The position numbers and the translations under genes were made by a program. Under the pieces are notes generated by a model that had not been told where the DNA came from, made no database searches, and worked only from the letters and a program-made list of their open reading frames with translations. Shown here piece after piece: positions 16,558-23,326 of a stretch of 55,047 nt of DNA. This DNA is from Mogibacterium sp. (GTDB taxonomy: Bacteria > Bacillota > Clostridia > Peptostreptococcales > Anaerovoracaceae): assembly GCA_017510725.1 (NCBI GenBank), contig JAFWMD010000035.1, positions 1 to 55,047 on the forward strand. Direction: 5' to 3'. Numbering within the stretch: position 1 is the stretch's first letter; each line of letters begins with the position of its first letter.

Positions 16558-16654
16558 AATAATTTCTCCCTTATATTAATAACAAAACGCTTAAAAACAT
16601 GTGCCTGCAGGAGCCCTGAAGGCACAGCTCACAATAAAATTCTACTATCACGCA

Positions 16655-16695
16655 AAGAACGGGCAAAATAGATAAAATCTATTACACCCGTTCTT
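16655..16695 (-). terminator. Stem-loop behind the lipoprotein gene
   Basis: AAGAACGGG (16655-16663) pairs with CCCGTTCTT (16687-16695), and inside it an ATAGAT / ATCTAT pair extends the fold. On the minus strand it follows the lipoprotein stop by 22 bases, though the T-run is weak. Further left TTGCCC and TAGAAT, 16 bases apart, may be the promoter of the dehydratase-family gene, overlapping this hairpin. Confidence 0.5.
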
Positions 16696-16717
16696 ATTAT
16701 CTGGTTATTCTATGCTT

Positions 16718-17389
16718 TTAGAGTCCCGATGTAGAGAAGAGTTTTGACCCAAGCTTCTCGCCCTCAGCCTCCGTGCAGCCGTATACGCCTTTCTGCCCTT
16801 CCATAGGTCCGTAGTGAACGACTACCTCTTCTGCCTTATCATACTGGGGATCAGCGATCTTCTTGTTGAGAAGCTCTATTACAATAGACATCACGTAATT
16901 TGTCTGTTCCTCTTCAGACATTCCAAGAATCTTATCAGACTCTGCAGCCACCCGTTCTTCAAGCACGCTATTCAGTTCGTCTTCTATTCCGGTGAATAAC
17001 TGCAGCGGCTCAACGGAAACTGTCACATCATATCCGCCGTCATCAGCAGCAACAGCATCCCCCACTGTATATTTTGCCTTTTCAAGAGCTCCAATCATGA
17101 AGTCCCTGAAATCTTTTGCAACATCTTCGCTCAGATTTGACTGGGAGCTGATACCGGACATCATCTCATCGATCAGATTATCGCGGACCTCCGCTTCCTT
17201 GCCTTCCTCTATATCCGCAAGATTGACCGCATTATCATACTCTCCCGTGCACATGAGGTCGAGTACGGCCTTTACGTATGCCTGAGCCTCCTCCGGAGCC
17301 GGTTTCTTCGGGCCGCAGCCAGAGAACAGGGAAACCGTCATCACCATAATAAGCATTAAAAGCGATAAGCGTTCAAGCCCCTTCTTCAT
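16718..17389 (-). CDS. Hypothetical lipoprotein
   Basis: 223 residues. A signal peptide with the lipobox SLFSGC places the mature N-terminus at Cys25. The rest is an acidic, largely helical domain with no catalytic motif I recognise; DUF5105-like lipoproteins of Clostridia have a similar look (four-helix start, VTVSVEPL strand). It follows the acyl-CoA synthetase gene by 9 bases and is probably in its operon. A role in lipid or envelope biology is only a guess from context. Confidence 0.72.
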   Translation of the reverse strand: MKKGLERLSLLMLIMVMTVSLFSGCGPKKPAPEEAQAYVKAVLDLMCTGEYDNAVNLADIEEGKEAEVRDNLIDEMMSGISSQSNLSEDVAKDFRDFMIGALEKAKYTVGDAVAADDGGYDVTVSVEPLQLFTGIEDELNSVLEERVAAESDKILGMSEEEQTNYVMSIVIELLNKKIADPQYDKAEEVVVHYGPMEGQKGVYGCTEAEGEKLGSKLFSTSGL

Positions 17390-17398
17390 ATCTGTCTC

Positions 17399-19060
17399 CT
17401 ATTTTATTTTACGGCGTTTGATCTTCTGCGTTGTAGTCTTCTCGAATTCTTCTGTCCTGAGATATGTCTGCTTGATGCGCTTATATTTAGGCATCTCGTC
17501 ATTGATCTTCTCAATGTCGGCATCAACTATCGCCTGGATCTCCTCAGGGCTCTTGTCCTTGAGCGCTTCCGCCTCAGGATCGTACACTACATGCGCTACA
17601 AGCCTGTAATCGTCGCCTTCTTCTTCACCCATTACAACGTTTTCTACAACGTAAGGGATCTTGTCGATCAGCGCCTCTATCTCTTCCGGATAGATATTCT
17701 TTCCATTTTTGAGGACTATAACGTTCTTTTTGCGTCCCGTCAGGAAGATATAATCATCTTTGTCGATTCTGGCCAGGTCTCCGGTATTGAACCATCCGTC
17801 AACAAACACTTCCTTGTTAGCCTCTTCATCATCAAGGTATCCCTTCATGATGTTAGGTCCTCTTGCGAAGAGTTCTCCGATGCCGTCTTCATCAGGATTA
17901 TTGATCTTTACCTCAACTCCCGGCATAGCGTGACCGACTGAACCAGGTCTGCGGTAGAAGTAGCTCTCTGAAGCAATAGTAGGAGCTGTTTCAGTAAGGC
18001 CATATCCCTGTACTGTGAGGATACCGAAATCTGTTGTATACTCGAGGATCTTAGGATCGAGTGCAGCTGCTCCGCTGATGAGGAATCTGAGCTTGCCGCC
18101 AAGTCCATCGATGACATCCTTGAACAGCTTGCGCCTTACATCGATGCCTACCTTCATCAGAGCCTTGGAGATCTTGCGGCCGGTCTCGAGCTTCTGGAGC
18201 TTGCCCTCCTTCTCGGCTGTCTTAAGGACCTTATTGATCATCGACTCAATTATGAGCGGCACGCAGAAGAATGCTGTCACGCCGTACTCCTTGAGCTCCT
18301 TCTGGATATACTTGAGTCCGCTGCAGAACACATTTGTGGCTCCATTGCTGATAAACATGAGCACACCCTGGTTTCCGAACGCGTGGTGGAGCGGAAGCAG
18401 AATCATCTCTACATCATCTTCGTAGATAGGCTCGACTTTTCTCATCGCTGCAATGGTGGATGCAATATTGCGCTGAGTAAGCTGCGCAGCCTTTGCATCT
18501 GCCGATGTGCCCGAAGTGAACAGTATGATGTCTACAGCGTGCTTGTCGATCACCTTGAACTCAGGCTTATATTGCTTTACGAGCTTTGCGTGCTCCACAA
18601 GAGCTTCCTGCGAGATTTCTGACATAGGGATCAGTACTTTCGCAGTTACACCGTCCATCTTGCTGATCTTCTCAAAGTCCATCTTGAGAGTCTCGTCATA
18701 AACGATGGCATCCGCCTTGCACTTCACCAGTGAATTCACGATCTCCTCTTCAGGAAGACCTTTATCCAGAGGCACAACAACGCCTACATTGATGACTATG
18801 CCGTAATAGGCCGCCAGCCATGTATATGAATTAGGGCCAATGACTACTATCCTCTTTCCTTTGAGTCCCTTGCTGATCAGATAAGCTCCGATGGAGTCCA
18901 TATCATCTCTGAACTTGCGGTATGTGATCTCCACTTTATTTTTTCTGTCAGGAGTCTTGTAAATGAACGCGGTGTTCTTTCCGTACTTATCTGCAACAAA
19001 ATCCATTATCTCCTTGAGATCCTGGAACTCAATATCATATTTGCATTTATATTTTCTCAT
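17399..19060 (-). CDS. AMP-dependent acyl-CoA synthetase / ligase
   Basis: 553 residues from the ATG at 19060, which has AAAGGGA upstream. ANL superfamily: A3 loop ILFTSGTSADAKAAQLT (a variant of TSGTTGxPKG), A5 motif GYGLTETAPTIA, A7 GWFNTGDLARIDKDD, and A8 LTGRKKNVIVLKNGKNIYP. The C-terminus ends in a basic KIKRRKIK rather than the usual lone A10 lysine context. It activates a carboxylic acid, probably a long-chain fatty acid, as an acyl-adenylate. No carrier-protein gene is adjacent. A terminator-like hairpin behind hydF and a TATAAT at 19080-19085 separate it from hydF. Confidence 0.85.
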   Translation of the reverse strand: MRKYKCKYDIEFQDLKEIMDFVADKYGKNTAFIYKTPDRKNKVEITYRKFRDDMDSIGAYLISKGLKGKRIVVIGPNSYTWLAAYYGIVINVGVVVPLDKGLPEEEIVNSLVKCKADAIVYDETLKMDFEKISKMDGVTAKVLIPMSEISQEALVEHAKLVKQYKPEFKVIDKHAVDIILFTSGTSADAKAAQLTQRNIASTIAAMRKVEPIYEDDVEMILLPLHHAFGNQGVLMFISNGATNVFCSGLKYIQKELKEYGVTAFFCVPLIIESMINKVLKTAEKEGKLQKLETGRKISKALMKVGIDVRRKLFKDVIDGLGGKLRFLISGAAALDPKILEYTTDFGILTVQGYGLTETAPTIASESYFYRRPGSVGHAMPGVEVKINNPDEDGIGELFARGPNIMKGYLDDEEANKEVFVDGWFNTGDLARIDKDDYIFLTGRKKNVIVLKNGKNIYPEEIEALIDKIPYVVENVVMGEEEGDDYRLVAHVVYDPEAEALKDKSPEEIQAIVDADIEKINDEMPKYKRIKQTYLRTEEFEKTTTQKIKRRKIK

Positions 19061-19145
19061 TTTCTGTCCCTTTCTAAGAATTATATGCGTCTTTTTGCGC
19101 ACAATAAGATAAAGTCCTTTTATCTTTATCTCAATATACAGTAAA

Positions 19146-19176
19146 GCGGGCATTTTATCAATGAAACTATGCCCGC
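19146..19176 (-). terminator. Weak terminator behind hydF
   Basis: GCGGGCAT (19146-19153) and ATGCCCGC (19169-19176) form an 8-bp stem with a 15-base loop, 26 bases after the hydF stop. The following minus-strand bases TTTACTG give only a weak T-run. Confidence 0.5.
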
Positions 19177-19201
19177 CAAAAGAGTTTCTTAATCCTTGAT
19201 T

Positions 19202-20449
19202 TTACAGCGTTTCAGCGAGTTCAGGGAATATGCTGAGACTGCGTTTCAGTATACCGTGAACATACGCGATCATGGTGCCGTAGTTGGTGATCGGCACACC
19301 CTGTGCAGTTGTTCTGGATGCGCGGTGTTTCACTTCCCTCTCGTTCAGCATGCATCCTCCGCAGTGCACTACCAGTGCGTAAGGGGTCAGATCGTCAGGA
19401 TAGCCGGTGCCGCTTGCAGTTTCGAAAACAAGATCGTTTCCCGTGAATTCATTGAGCCACTTAGGGATCTTTACAGTACCTATATCACCGCACTGTCTGT
19501 GGTGCGTACACCCCTCAGCGATGAGCACCCTGTCACCGTCTTTCAGGCTGTTTATCGCAGCGACTCCCCTGACAGCATCGTCCAGGAGTCCCTTGTAGCG
19601 GGCCATCAGTATCGAGAAGGAAGTCAGAGGCACATCAGGCGGTACTATCCTGTCGACCTTGCCGAACACCTGGCTGTCGGTGATAACGAGAGCCGGCTTC
19701 GTTCCGATCTTATCCAGAGTATCTGCCAGCTCTGTATCCTGCACGACTACCGCAGTTGCCCCGGTGTCCAGTATATCCCTGATGGTCTGTTGCTGAGGCA
19801 GAATAAGACGGCCCTTTGGCGCTGCCTTGTCGATAGGCACCACCAGAACGATCAGATCCCCGGGGTTTATCTTATCTGCGACAAGCCGTCCTTCTTCGCT
19901 CTGGGGTTTCAGCAATGCGATCCTGTCCTTCAGTTCGTTTATACCATCGCCGGTCATCGCGCTGACGTGGATCATTCCGCTGCAGCTGCCTGCTATGCTC
20001 TGCATCAATCCGGCAGACTCTTCATCTATATTATGGTCCTCGGAATCCTCCGGGATATCACTTTTGTTAAGCGCGATAAGGAAAGGGATGCTCTTTTCCT
20101 TAAATAGTCCAACAAGCTCCGCGTCTACCTTTCTGAAGCCTTCAGTAGTATCTACTACCAAAACAGCTATATCAGTTTTTTCCAGTATCTTTCTGGTCCT
20201 CTGTATGCGGAGTTCTCCGAGGCTGCCCTCGTCGTCAAAGCCCGGAGTATCGATTATCACTACCGGACCGAGTGGGAGTATCTCCATGGACTTGGTCACC
20301 GGGTCAGTAGTGGTTCCCTTCACTTCAGAGACAACGGCGAGGTCCTGCCCTGTTACTGCATTTACCACGCTCGATTTGCCTGCGTTCCTGCGCCCGAAGA
20401 ACCCTATATGTATCCTTTCGCCCGAAGGCGTTTCGTTCATTCCTGCCAT
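19202..20449 (-). CDS. hydF: [FeFe]-hydrogenase H-cluster maturation GTPase HydF
   Basis: 415 residues. GTPase domain: P-loop GFFGRRNAGKSSVVN, switch region KGTTTDPV, DTPGFDDEG and NKSD. A dimerisation domain follows, then the C-terminal [4Fe-4S] site with GCTH and, about 45 residues later, VVHCGGCMLNERE, the CxH...HCxxC pattern of HydF. HydF is the scaffold on which HydE and HydG build the 2Fe unit before transfer to the hydrogenase. Neither hydE, hydG nor a hydrogenase gene is in this window, so they must lie elsewhere. It seems to have its own promoter with a palindrome at the start site. Confidence 0.95.
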   Translation of the reverse strand: MAGMNETPSGERIHIGFFGRRNAGKSSVVNAVTGQDLAVVSEVKGTTTDPVTKSMEILPLGPVVIIDTPGFDDEGSLGELRIQRTRKILEKTDIAVLVVDTTEGFRKVDAELVGLFKEKSIPFLIALNKSDIPEDSEDHNIDEESAGLMQSIAGSCSGMIHVSAMTGDGINELKDRIALLKPQSEEGRLVADKINPGDLIVLVVPIDKAAPKGRLILPQQQTIRDILDTGATAVVVQDTELADTLDKIGTKPALVITDSQVFGKVDRIVPPDVPLTSFSILMARYKGLLDDAVRGVAAINSLKDGDRVLIAEGCTHHRQCGDIGTVKIPKWLNEFTGNDLVFETASGTGYPDDLTPYALVVHCGGCMLNEREVKHRASRTTAQGVPITNYGTMIAYVHGILKRSLSIFPELAETL

Positions 20450-20479
20450 TAAAACAACCTCTCTATATCTGATGAATGC

Positions 20480-20528
20480 GGGATCGATCCCCTGTGACTA
20501 GTGTACCTTCAGGAGGAAAACATATCAA
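20480..20528 (-). promoter_or_regulatory. hydF promoter with operator-like palindrome
   Basis: On the minus strand TTGATA (20528-20523), a 17-base spacer and TACACT (20505-20500) form a fair promoter. The perfect 12-bp palindrome GGGATCGATCCC (20480-20491) lies directly at the expected start site. A repressor bound there would block hydF. The -35 lies in the T-run of the RNA terminator upstream. Confidence 0.45.
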
Positions 20529-20530
20529 GA

Positions 20531-20696
20531 AAGAAAAAGCTGCGGTTATTCATTCACCGCAGCCCCAGTCCCTTTTTCGAAAGAATCAGTTTCTTTCCTG
20601 AGAGATCTTCCGGGTTTCTCGCTCGATGTATGGAGAGGGAGCACCGAAATGCGGCAGCATTATATGGGAAACCCTTTGATCTCTTTGTTTATTATA
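20531..20696 (-). ncRNA. Putative structured RNA with its own -10 box and terminator
   Basis: Minus strand. A TATAAT box at 20696-20691 puts the start near 20684, exactly where AGAGATC begins; this pairs with GATCTCT at 20607-20601. Past a small internal loop, GGGTTTC (20674-20668) pairs with GAAACCC (20618-20612). Within about 50 bases lies a CCG/CGG hairpin. A second hairpin, GAAAGAA / TTCTTTC, follows near 20595-20578. The RNA ends in GCTGCGGT / ACCGCAGC (20563-20539) plus TTTTTC. It could be an independent small RNA or an attenuating leader of hydF. The -35 is poor, and a small palindrome (20709-20722) covers that position. Confidence 0.5.
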
Positions 20697-20862
20697 TTAA
20701 TGTTTTTCTTATTATGAATAATAGGCAAAAAAATAAAAACAGACCACATGTACATTTTTTCTATACCACGCAATCTGTTATTTATAAACCCATCTGTTTG
20801 CAGACTATTGTTAAAAAATTTTTAGTATACCAGAGTGCTGCCGTTGCATGCCGCATACAGTA
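20697..20862. other. AT-rich spacer upstream of the RNA
   Basis: No gene is visible. The stretch holds several A/T runs, a palindrome TATTAT-TC-ATAATA at 20709-20722, and possible 3' untranslated sequence of the GntR gene. No strong terminator was recognised for that gene. Confidence 0.4.
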
Positions 20863-21588
20863 TCAAAGCCTGGTGGTGAAGCTGAACTCAGCCCTGTCAC
20901 ACCGCACATAGCTTTCCGTGTATTCCACAGGATGCCTTTCTGAATCGACCCCTATAAGTTCAAAACTGAATGCCGGATGATCCACAGGAAGTTCCAGATA
21001 TCTGGCCTCCTTAGGAAACAGCCTTACTACGCGAAGCCTTTTGTCATACTTTTCAGGTAAGTAACCTCTGGCATCCATATATTCATGCAGCGACACCATC
21101 CTGAAGTCGAAACTTTCAATATCCGGAAAGATTTTTTTAGGCACATAGGTATACTCTATAGCCAGAGGTTCCTCATTGCCGTAGCTTACACGGTGAAGTG
21201 CAAATACAGGCTCGCCCTCCTGAAGATCCAGCTTTTCTTCAAGAAACCTGTTCCCGGTGATGGTTCCGCTGACCAGCACAACATTGTTTACCTTTATTCC
21301 ATATGAGTGTACAAGTCCCGATATTCCCTTTTTATCTTTCACAGCATCATCGCTGATATTCATCACCCGTTTATATTTCCTGCGGATAAAAGTTCCTTTG
21401 CCTCTGATACGGTATACCAGACCTTCGTCTGCAAGCTTTCTGAGGGCATACTGAATAGTAGAGCGCTTCACAAAATACTTCTCCGCAAGCTCCCTTTCTC
21501 CCGGCAATTGTTCTCCGTCAAGGTAATGGCCGTATTCGTCGATAATCCTTTCTCTGATCTGCTTATATATGCTCGTTTCCTTTGCCAT
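20863..21588 (-). CDS. GntR/HutC family transcriptional regulator with UTRA domain (1)
   Basis: 241 residues from the ATG at 21588 (AAGGGG six bases upstream). N-terminal winged helix with LPGERELAEKYFVKRSTIQYALRKLADEG and a wing ending GKGTFIRR, then a C-terminal UTRA ligand domain (RVSYGNEEPLAIEYTYVP, SFELIGVDSERHPVEYTESYVRCDRAEFSF). UTRA regulators usually bind sugar phosphates or related metabolites. It follows the second GntR gene by 16 bases. It probably controls a neighbouring locus; the sugar genes to the right and the palindrome at 35550 are candidates, but nothing here proves a target. Confidence 0.88.
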   Translation of the reverse strand: MAKETSIYKQIRERIIDEYGHYLDGEQLPGERELAEKYFVKRSTIQYALRKLADEGLVYRIRGKGTFIRRKYKRVMNISDDAVKDKKGISGLVHSYGIKVNNVVLVSGTITGNRFLEEKLDLQEGEPVFALHRVSYGNEEPLAIEYTYVPKKIFPDIESFDFRMVSLHEYMDARGYLPEKYDKRLRVVRLFPKEARYLELPVDHPAFSFELIGVDSERHPVEYTESYVRCDRAEFSFTTRL

Positions 21589-21604
21589 GGTCGCCCCTTG
21601 TCCC

Positions 21605-22324
21605 TTATGCAAAATCCCTTATGTGGAATTCAATGTTGTCAGGCATTACAACGTTGTCAAAATACTCTATAAGTCTGTCCTTTCTGTCGTATATCATTCC
21701 ATCATATCTGATAAGCGGCTCATTTCTGCTTACTCTGAGAAGCTCCGCCTCCATATCGTCGGCATACACCTGTGTGATCCGTTGTTGTACTCTTGAAAGA
21801 GAGAGCCCGTACCTGTTTTTCAGCAGCGAACCAAGGTTATGCTGTTCCAGGTCCTCCCGGCTCATGTCCGGGACATGCTCTGCTACAAGATACGACTTCT
21901 CGAGCGACATAGGCCTACTGCTGTCATATCTTATGCGAAGTATCTGGTAGCAAAGGGTACCTGCCGGTAGCTGAGTGATCTCTGACAGACTTTTATTCAT
22001 GCTTATCACTTCAAAATTCAGCAGAATCGACCTGTTATCGTTCCTGACCCTCTCTATTTCTCTAATGATGGACCGGATATGATTGAGGTTGATTTCTATC
22101 CTTTTGGGAGCCACGAAATACCCACTCCTCGGTTTTCTTATAAGCACACCTTTCTTGACCAATATTTCGAGAGCACACCTGACAGTATCCCTCTGCACGC
22201 AAAATTCCTCGGCCAGCTGTCTCTCGGAAGGCAGTCTGTCCCATTCATTCATACGCTCGTCATGTATCCGCCTTTCGATCTCTCTCGAGATCTCCTCGTC
22301 TTTGAAAAGTATGCGCTTTCTCAT
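21605..22324 (-). CDS. GntR/HutC family transcriptional regulator with UTRA domain (2)
   Basis: 239 residues; start ATG 22324 with AGAGGA upstream. Winged-helix motif LPSERQLAEEFCVQRDTVRCALEILVKKGVL with wing RKPRSGYFVAPKR, then a UTRA domain (SLEKSYLVAEHVPDM, YDRKDRLIEYFDNVVMPDNIEF). It is a distant paralogue of the gene directly downstream; the two share layout but little sequence. A promoter (22352-22380) precedes it, so both regulators are probably made from one message. Two UTRA regulators in tandem could heterodimerise or act on two pathways. Confidence 0.88.
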   Translation of the reverse strand: MRKRILFKDEEISREIERRIHDERMNEWDRLPSERQLAEEFCVQRDTVRCALEILVKKGVLIRKPRSGYFVAPKRIEINLNHIRSIIREIERVRNDNRSILLNFEVISMNKSLSEITQLPAGTLCYQILRIRYDSSRPMSLEKSYLVAEHVPDMSREDLEQHNLGSLLKNRYGLSLSRVQQRITQVYADDMEAELLRVSRNEPLIRYDGMIYDRKDRLIEYFDNVVMPDNIEFHIRDFA

Positions 22325-22351
22325 TGTTTCCTCTTTTTTATTATATAGTTA

Positions 22352-22380
22352 ACAATAAACCGTGAGACCCGAATCGTCAA
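22352..22380 (-). promoter_or_regulatory. Promoter of the GntR pair
   Basis: Minus strand TTGACG (22380-22375), 17 bases, TATTGT (22357-22352). A TATAAT lies a little further downstream. The expected start is about 20 bases before ATG 22324. Confidence 0.45.
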
Positions 22381-22393
22381 GTCTATAGCGCAA

Positions 22394-22422
22394 TTGATTT
22401 TGATCAATGTGGAGAGTATGAT
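22394..22422 (+). promoter_or_regulatory. Promoter of the YwaF-like gene, 6 bases from the ATG
   Basis: TTGATT (22394-22399), 17 bases, TATGAT (22417-22422), then six T and ATG at 22429. The palindrome ATTGAT-TTTG-ATCAAT (22393-22408) covers the -35 and may be an operator. The start site would coincide with the ATG. Confidence 0.45.
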
Positions 22423-22428
22423 TTTTTT

Positions 22429-23268
22429 ATGGAAAACAAGGTGATCGACGTTCTGAATATGACAGCGTGGCGCATGGAAGCACCGCAGCTTTTCGGAGGT
22501 TTTCATGTTACCGCGTCTCTTCTGTCTGCCGCTCTTGCAATATTGGCAGCTGTCATTTTTGCACGCCATGCAAAAAACAAAACGCAGGTATGCAGGATAC
22601 TTGCGGCAACAGGCTGGATACTGATCATTCTGGAAGTGTACAAGCAGTTCTTCCTTTATTATGTAATGAACGGCGGAGCGTTCGATTTCTGGTTCTTCCC
22701 TTTCCAGCTCTGCTCAGTACCCATGTACCTCTGCATTATTCTGCCGCTTTTCACCACAGATACACGCCTCACAATGATGACCTTCATGGGAGGATACACC
22801 TTTGTGAGCGCTGCAGCAGCTCTCATCTTTCCGGAAGATATACTGCGGCCTTATATCACTCTTACGGTTCATGGGTTCGTATGGCATGGATTGCTTCTCT
22901 TCATAAGTCTGTTTATTTTCCTGACAGGCTATACCGATGCCAGCATCCGCGGACTTCGCAGAGCTGCGGTCCTGTTCGGGATCCTCTGTGTTATTGCACT
23001 TGGCATCAATATTGCAGCAGAATCAGTAATGCCTGCCATACGCACGGCACATCCGCTGATAGAGCACGACTGGGCTGCGATGTTCTATCTGAACCCTTTC
23101 CACATATCACCTCAGCCTGTTGTAAGCACGGTACAAAGACGCCTTGGCATTCCTGCAGGCCTTTTGCTGTACATCCTTGCTGTCGCAGCCGTAAGCAGCG
23201 TGGTGATCAGATTGTTCAGATCAGTATTTCAGGAAAATATCTCTAACGTGCTGGATAACAATTTATAG
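22429..23268 (+). CDS. YwaF family (TIGR02206) integral membrane protein
   Basis: 279 residues with about seven membrane helices. Family traits: WRMEAPQLFGGFHVTASLL at the N-terminus, KQFFLYYVMNGGAFDFWFFPFQLCSVPMY-like middle (split here as DFWFFPFQLCSVPMYLC), and a conserved HGFVWHG. YwaF proteins have no known function. The ATG at 22429 has GGAGAG 12 bases upstream, too far for a good ribosome site, and a -10 box overlaps that gap. It converges on the sugar locus and shares a terminator with it. Confidence 0.82.
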   Translation: MENKVIDVLNMTAWRMEAPQLFGGFHVTASLLSAALAILAAVIFARHAKNKTQVCRILAATGWILIILEVYKQFFLYYVMNGGAFDFWFFPFQLCSVPMYLCIILPLFTTDTRLTMMTFMGGYTFVSAAAALIFPEDILRPYITLTVHGFVWHGLLLFISLFIFLTGYTDASIRGLRRAAVLFGILCVIALGINIAAESVMPAIRTAHPLIEHDWAAMFYLNPFHISPQPVVSTVQRRLGIPAGLLLYILAVAAVSSVVIRLFRSVFQENISNVLDNNL

Positions 23269-23275
23269 AGCATGC

Positions 23276-23303
23276 AAAAGGAGGCCCTGAAGCCTCCTCT
23301 TTG
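23276..23303. terminator. Bidirectional terminator between YwaF-like and amylosucrase-like genes
   Basis: AGGAGGC (23279-23285) and GCCTCCT (23292-23298) form a 7-bp stem; AAAA precedes it and CTTTG follows. It lies between the two stop codons. Confidence 0.65.
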
Positions 23304-23326
23304 AATTTATTATTTTCAGTTAATGT

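Noticed and set aside
20570-20684. Glycine riboswitch upstream of hydF
   Set aside because: ATCTCTCAGG resembles the 3' motif, but the GGAGAG strand and the CGCCGAAGG core are missing in the right order, and HydF has no glycine link.
20501-20911. 136-codon plus-strand ORF with AGGAGG near its 5' end
   Set aside because: AGGAGG is not followed by a start codon at a usable distance, and the frame crosses the structured RNA and the 3' end of the opposite GntR gene.
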